Shown: piece after piece, positions 11,530-15,198 of the stretch
How the letters are laid out: each line of letters opens with the position of its first letter
Numbering within the stretch: the first letter of the stretch is position 1
The notes under the pieces: model-generated
The model's input: only the letters and a program-made list of their open reading frames with translations
Told to the model about the DNA's origin: nothing
The model's database searches: none
NCBI GenBank assembly: GCA_027415455.1
Contig: DAIBSV010000029.1
Span: 1 to 15,198, forward strand
DNA from: Nitrospirota bacterium
GTDB lineage: Bacteria; Nitrospirota_A; Leptospirillia; Leptospirillales; Leptospirillaceae
Reading direction: 5' to 3'
DNA length: 15,198 nt
Made by a program: the position numbers and the translations under genes

Positions 11530-13092
11530 CTATCCGATCACGGTGAGCGGGATCGATCCCGGAGCCGTCAGGGCCCCGGAGCGGATTTTTGTCTGTCCGC
11601 CGGCCTCCTTGGGCTTGATACGTCCGGCCCGGACACCCTCCGTGTACTCTCCGAAGTACTTGAGAAGGGACGGCTTGATCGACTGGTAGGCGTAGGCGTC
11701 GACCGCCGCGATTCCGGCATCCTCAAGCGTCTTCTTCGGACACCCCCCGACCTTGGCCACCATGACCGCCACGCAATCGGAAAGCGCCTCCGTGATCCGG
11801 GTGAGGGAGTCGTCCTCCCCGTAGCCCCCCTCGCAGTAGAGGTCGACCCGCCGGTGGCCGATGAACTTGGCCTCCGCCGCGGTCACTTCGTAGACCTGGA
11901 ACTCGCGGGCATGGCCGAAGTGCTGGTTGATCAGCCCCTCCCCCTGGGTCGCCACCGCCACGAGAATCGGCGGCGCCTGGGCAAGGCCGCTCGCCGCGCC
12001 GAGCCCGGCGAGCATCTCCTTGATCTTCCGCTCCTTTTCCCGGGTCTCCTCGACCTTGTCCCGATAGGCTTCCCGGGCCGTCATGTCGTAGGCGACATCC
12101 TTGATTTCGATCGCCTCGATCTTCTCGTTTGTGAACTCGGCGGAGCGGTCCTCGCCCAGGAGTCCCACCGCGTCGGCCCGGCACTGGCGGCAGTGGCGCA
12201 TCATGTTCATCTCGCCCTCGCAGGAGTCCTGGAGGTGCTTGAGCTCTTCCGCCGTCGGTCCCCGCTGACCCGTGAGGCCGTAGTAGGTCCCGTGCTCGGG
12301 TTCGGAGATGAGCGGCATGATGTTGTGGAGGAAAGCCCCGCGCTTCTTCACCTCGCGGTTGACCGCCTTCAGGTGCTCGTCGTTGACGCCCGGGATCATG
12401 ACCGAATTCACCTTGACCAGAATCTTTCGGGCGGTGAGCATCTCGAGACCCAGAAGCTGCCGCTCCGAGAGGATCTTCGCGGCGTCTCTCCCTTTCCAGC
12501 GTTTCTTGTTGTAGTAGATCCAGGGATAGATGCGCTCGCCGACCTCGGGGTCGACCATGTTGATGGTCACGGTGACGTGGTCCACGTTGTAGTCCGCGAT
12601 GCGGTCGACCATGTCCGGAAGGGCAAGACCGTTGGTGGAGAGGCAGAGCTTGATGTCCGGCGCCGCCTTCGAGATGAGCTCGAAGGTCTTGAAGGTCTTG
12701 TCCGGATTGGCCAGCGAATCGCCGGCCCCGGCGATCCCCACCACGGTCATCTGGTGGATTTCGGAAGCCACGGCCAACACCTTCTTCGCCGCGAGTTCGG
12801 GTGTCAGACGCTCGGAAACCACCCCGGGACGGGACTCGTTGGAACAGTCGTACTTGCGGTTGCAGTAGTTGCACTGGATGTTGCAGGCCGGAGCCACCGC
12901 CACATGCATCCGGGCGTAGAAGTGATGGGCCTCCTCGCTGTAGCAGGGGTGGTTCTTGACCTTGTTCCACACCTCGGGATCCATGTCGGCGGGACCCGCC
13001 GAGCTTCCGCATGTCGATGTCTCCGAGCAGCCGGCGGCTTCGGTTTCCGGCTCCTGAATGATCTTCAGAAAATTCTGGTCCTTTGCATCCAT
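11530..13092 (-). CDS. nifB: Nitrogenase cofactor biosynthesis radical SAM protein NifB
   Basis: NifB fuses two 4Fe-4S units with a carbide from SAM to make NifB-co, the core of FeMo-co. The 520-residue protein has the radical SAM Cx3Cx2C at C70, C74 and C77 (PACNIQCNYCNRKYDCSNE), the ESRPGV motif at 86-91, the HPC motif at 48-50, the glycine-rich AGAGDSLAN at 121-129, and the second cysteine motif MRHCRQCRADAVGLLGED with C301 and C304. From about residue 375 a NifX-type cofactor-binding domain is fused (ILVAVATQGEGLINQHFGHA). This long NifB architecture is typical of bacteria. The ATG at 13092 follows a G-rich AAGGGGG ribosome binding site. It sits 54 bp after the DUF269 gene and 9 bp before a ferredoxin gene. 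The SAM-binding glycine motif differs from the AGPGDPLAN form I know. Confidence 0.97.
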   Translation of the reverse strand: MDAKDQNFLKIIQEPETEAAGCSETSTCGSSAGPADMDPEVWNKVKNHPCYSEEAHHFYARMHVAVAPACNIQCNYCNRKYDCSNESRPGVVSERLTPELAAKKVLAVASEIHQMTVVGIAGAGDSLANPDKTFKTFELISKAAPDIKLCLSTNGLALPDMVDRIADYNVDHVTVTINMVDPEVGERIYPWIYYNKKRWKGRDAAKILSERQLLGLEMLTARKILVKVNSVMIPGVNDEHLKAVNREVKKRGAFLHNIMPLISEPEHGTYYGLTGQRGPTAEELKHLQDSCEGEMNMMRHCRQCRADAVGLLGEDRSAEFTNEKIEAIEIKDVAYDMTAREAYRDKVEETREKERKIKEMLAGLGAASGLAQAPPILVAVATQGEGLINQHFGHAREFQVYEVTAAEAKFIGHRRVDLYCEGGYGEDDSLTRITEALSDCVAVMVAKVGGCPKKTLEDAGIAAVDAYAYQSIKPSLLKYFGEYTEGVRAGRIKPKEAGGQTKIRSGALTAPGSIPLTVIG

Positions 13093-13146
13093 CTGGTACC
13101 CCCTTGTCCCCCGCAGGGACGCATGCGTTGTCCGGTTCGTTTCCGT

Positions 13147-13608
13147 CTATCCAAACGTCGCCACCTCTTTATATTTTTCGATCATTTCCGTCCCCTGGCG
13201 GATCAGTTTTTCGGCCTCCTCCAGGAGCTTCTCGCGGGACGCGAAGCCGAAGCGGTGCACGTCCCTGAGATTCTTGTTCACGACGACCAGCCGGCCGGCG
13301 ATCAGAACCATCCGGCCGAAGCCCTCGTGCGACATCTTCATCATCGGGGAGACCATCACCCCGGTCCTCTTCTCGATGGAGAGGGCCACGGTGTTGTAGA
13401 AGATCTCCAGGCGCCAGAGCACGTCAGGGTCGGGGTCCCCGATGATGGGGATCGCCCGTCTCGCCTCGGCGTCGAGAATGAAGGGTTTCAGAACCTGCTC
13501 GTCGGTGAGTTTGTCCCAGGCCCCGAACCCGTCGTGGGAGCGGAACTGGAGGGCAAGGTCCCTGAAAAAGGAATCGGTTTTTTCCACTGCCGTCTCGCCT
13601 GTCGTCAT
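13147..13608 (-). CDS. NifX-associated nitrogen fixation protein (DUF269)
   Basis: The 153-residue protein matches the NifX-associated family (PF03270, DUF269), which almost always follows nifX in nif clusters and whose molecular role is not settled. Recognisable segments are [21 protein letters not shown] at about 14-34, [20 protein letters not shown] at 53-72 and the block [21 protein letters not shown] at 85-105, followed by [14 protein letters not shown]. The C-terminus is a charged helix. The length equals the usual family length. The ATG at 13608 has a GGGGGGAGAG ribosome binding site just upstream. It lies between nifX and nifB, which supports a role in cofactor delivery or storage (inference). 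The stop is TAG. Confidence 0.9.
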   Translation of the reverse strand: MTTGETAVEKTDSFFRDLALQFRSHDGFGAWDKLTDEQVLKPFILDAEARRAIPIIGDPDPDVLWRLEIFYNTVALSIEKRTGVMVSPMMKMSHEGFGRMVLIAGRLVVVNKNLRDVHRFGFASREKLLEEAEKLIRQGTEMIEKYKEVATFG

Positions 13609-13683
13609 CTCTCCCCCCGCGCTGTGATATGGTTCGGATTCATCTGTACGTCCTCATGATCAACCCTGCCGTCCCGATTTCCC

Positions 13684-14082
13684 TCAGTCTTCGGCAAAGT
13701 CCGCGACCTTTTCCCCCTGCTCCCGGAGGATCTTTCGCATCCAGGGAGGCGGCGTCCCGTTCAGCAGGATCCGGAGCCTCTCGAGGAGATCGGTGATCTT
13801 TTCCGGTTTTTCCACCTTGACCGGGTGGATCTTCTGGGCCACGACCCGGGCGGCCCCCGATCCGCCGATGGCGGCGACATAGAGAATGGCGCACCCCTTC
13901 AGGGCCTCGATCTTCGGAACCAGCTTGTCCTCGTTTCCGTCCTCGGCCAGATTCGACTCGAAGGAGGCGACCCCGGCGGGACGCCAGGAGTCGGCGTCGA
14001 GATCGTAGAACACGATGTTCTTGGCCCATCCGAAATGGGCGTCGACCGTTTCGAGATCCTGGGTGGCAAAGGCAATCTTCAC
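13684..14082 (-). CDS. nifX: FeMo-cofactor carrier protein NifX
   Basis: NifX carries NifB-co or the VK cluster to NifEN during FeMo-co assembly. The 132-residue product is one dinitrogenase iron-molybdenum cofactor domain (PF02579 type): KIAFATQDLETVDAHFGWAK at the N-terminus, the IVFYDLD strand at 23-29, and a glycine loop AAIGGSGAARVV at 70-81. The C-terminal PPPWMRKIL stretch is also typical of NifX. The start is a GTG at 14082 preceded by GGGGAGG at about 5 nt; it overlaps the nifN stop by 4 bp. The open frame extends upstream to 14757, but that part is a shadow of nifN. A stand-alone NafY or NifY is the main alternative, but size and position directly after nifN fit NifX. A 75-bp gap follows before the DUF269 gene, in which I see nothing beyond the next ribosome binding site. 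Confidence 0.92.
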   Translation of the reverse strand: MKIAFATQDLETVDAHFGWAKNIVFYDLDADSWRPAGVASFESNLAEDGNEDKLVPKIEALKGCAILYVAAIGGSGAARVVAQKIHPVKVEKPEKITDLLERLRILLNGTPPPWMRKILREQGEKVADFAED

Positions 14083-15198
14083 GGTTTCCTCCCCGTAAGG
14101 GTGTTTTTGATCGGCTCGCCATCGAAGCGGACGGGGACGAATTCTTCGGCCGGATTGCCGGAGAGCGTCGATTCCACGGAGCGGAGCTCCTCCGGATACC
14201 AGGTTTCCGGGGTGTTTTCCGGATCCCGGGACCAGATCATGTTGGCGAGCCGGAACAGCGTCTCCATGGCCCCCCGGTAGCCGACCTGGAGCCGGTGGGC
14301 CGCCCCGATCCGGTCGAAGATCGGGAAGCCCGTCCGGAAGAGCGGGATTCCGAGACGCTCCGCTCCCTGGCGCCCGTGGGCATGGGTCACGAGGAGCCGG
14401 GCTCCGCGCTCTCCGGCCCGCCGTTCGAGGAGTCCCAGATCCCCGATCTCCGCCTTCCCCCCGCCCATGCGGAGGTTCAGGGGGGAGTCGGTCGTCGTGA
14501 CGGCGGCGACGATCTCGGCCCCGTTCTCCTCGAGAAAGTGGACCACATCGTAAAGGTGGTCCGGCTCGAGGCCCGCGGCGATCCGGAGCCCTCCCACATA
14601 GAAGTGGGCGTCCAGCATGGCATCCGAGAGGCGATTCCTCTCCCGCCGGATCTTCCGGGGATAATCCCTCCCGGAAATGTGCCGAAGCGTCACGAGAAAG
14701 CGGTCGAAGGCGGACAGGCCCATGAGACGGGTCACCACCACGAAGGGAACCCCGCATTTTTTCAGGAGAGCCTCCCCCGCCACCCGGAGAGATTCCACCA
14801 GGACGATCGTTTGGGCGGAGGCCCCCATTCGCCGGATCTCCGGGAGGGTGGTCCCGCCCATGGAGACCGGCTCGAAGGTCTCCGGGACGATCCCGTCGAG
14901 CGACCGGGAAAGGTCCGGAAGAAAGATCGGGTCGAGGCCGAAGGACTCCAGGACCTCCCGGAGATAGTCGAGGTCGGCCACCGTCAGGTGGGATCCGGCC
15001 AGGACGTTGACCTGTCCGGGCACCGTCGCCTGCCCTGGCTCCGCGAGCTCCTCGATGGTCCGGACCATCGCGTCCCGGAATCCGTCCTCGTGGGAGCCCA
15101 CAAAATCCGGGGTCGAAACGGCGACGATCGGGATCCCGGCGTGCTCCGGATGCTTCTTCCGGAAGAGGGCGACCTCCCCCACGATGTCCTCCCCCTTC
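14079..15198 (-). CDS. nifN: Nitrogenase FeMo-cofactor scaffold protein NifN, 5' end outside window
   Basis: NifN pairs with NifE to form the NifEN scaffold on which NifB-co is matured to FeMo-co in the cytoplasm. About 373 codons are visible and the frame is open to the window edge, so the N-terminal part with its cluster-ligating cysteine is missing. A GTG at 15182 lies inside the gene and is not the start. Family landmarks in order are TPDFVGSHEDGF, GSHLTVADLDYLRE, LPDLSRSLDG, a GVPFVVVTRLMGLSAFDRFL stretch, LSDAMLDAHFYVGG and FPIFDRIGAAHRLQVGYRG, the last being the conserved C-terminal block shared with NifK-type proteins. The stop overlaps the nifX start by 4 bp (GTGA), so the two are translationally coupled. 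NifK is the only close alternative; the GSHLT and DAMLDAHFY blocks and the adjacent nifX favour NifN. Confidence 0.93.
   Translation of the reverse strand, partial: KGEDIVGEVALFRKKHPEHAGIPIVAVSTPDFVGSHEDGFRDAMVRTIEELAEPGQATVPGQVNVLAGSHLTVADLDYLREVLESFGLDPIFLPDLSRSLDGIVPETFEPVSMGGTTLPEIRRMGASAQTIVLVESLRVAGEALLKKCGVPFVVVTRLMGLSAFDRFLVTLRHISGRDYPRKIRRERNRLSDAMLDAHFYVGGLRIAAGLEPDHLYDVVHFLEENGAEIVAAVTTTDSPLNLRMGGGKAEIGDLGLLERRAGERGARLLVTHAHGRQGAERLGIPLFRTGFPIFDRIGAAHRLQVGYRGAMETLFRLANMIWSRDPENTPETWYPEELRSVESTLSGNPAEEFVPVRFDGEPIKNTLTGRKP

Noticed and set aside
11152..13659. 835-codon open frame on the plus strand
   Set aside because: It lies opposite nifB, the ferredoxin and DUF269 genes, which have unmistakable family motifs. 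The open antisense frame is an effect of high G+C codon use; its product has no recognisable domain.
13609..13683. Possible promoter or small gene between nifX and the DUF269 gene
   Set aside because: No -24/-12 element is present, and the only open frame is about 12 codons that runs into the DUF269 start.
1..15198. CRISPR arrays, tRNA or rRNA genes, insertion sequences or attachment sites
   Set aside because: No regularly spaced repeats, cloverleaf-like segments, transposase motifs or terminal inverted repeats were seen; nearly all of the window is tightly packed nif coding sequence.

Overview
The window is a dense nitrogen-fixation (nif) accessory cluster. Every gene I can support lies on the minus strand, so transcription runs from position 15198 down to position 1. 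DNA is G+C-rich, with GTG and TTG starts, strong GGAGG-type ribosome binding sites, and at least eight junctions where stop and start share 4 bp (ATGA or GTGA). This is a bacterial chromosomal diazotroph cluster. The gene set mixes accessory genes typical of aerobic or microaerobic proteobacterial diazotrophs (nifW, nifZ, nifT, fdxB, DUF269, DUF683, an LRV Fe-S protein) with a NifI1/NifI2 PII pair more typical of archaea and anaerobic bacteria. A Leptospirillum-like (Nitrospirota) or similar host would fit, but that is inference; the sequence does not name the organism.

Region 1 (15198-13147) is FeMo-cofactor assembly: the C-terminal part of nifN (start outside the window), nifX and the NifX-associated DUF269 gene. 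Region 2 (13092-8380) is cofactor core and Fe-S supply: nifB, an FdxN-type ferredoxin, an IscA/HesB-type protein, a TPR-like protein, an LRV Fe-S repeat protein and the cysteine desulfurase nifS. Region 3 (8383-4513) is a compact run of less understood genes: a DegT/AHBA-fold protein without its PLP lysine, a 70-residue unknown, nifZ and a second NifZ-like gene, a NifU-C-like protein without its CxxC, nifT, a DUF6129-like gene and a SIR2-like protein without its catalytic residues. Region 4 (4491-3002) holds fdxB, nifW and the regulatory pair nifI1-nifI2.

A 146-bp A+T-rich gap (2856-3001) separates this long operon from a second unit. The gap carries a textbook sigma-54 promoter (TGGCAC-N5-TTGCT, minus strand) and a 9-bp inverted repeat upstream of it. 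The second unit is an ANTAR (NasT/AmiR-type) regulator gene, a DUF683 metalloprotein gene, nifV (homocitrate synthase), a HesA/MoeB-like gene, and the ribosome binding site and ATG of one more gene at the left edge.

Together the genes cover most of FeMo-co biosynthesis: sulfur from NifS, Fe-S carriers, NifB-co from NifB, carriers and scaffold NifX and NifN, and homocitrate from NifV. They also cover electron supply (two ferredoxins), nitrogenase maturation (NifW, NifZ, NifT) and control (NifI1/NifI2, ANTAR). The structural genes nifHDK and nifE are not in view, and nifU is not seen. The observations I rate highest are an in-frame TAG that splits the ANTAR domain within its last helix, and several proteins with a recognisable enzyme or carrier fold but missing catalytic or ligand residues (DegT-like, SIR2-like, NifU-C-like, HesA-like).
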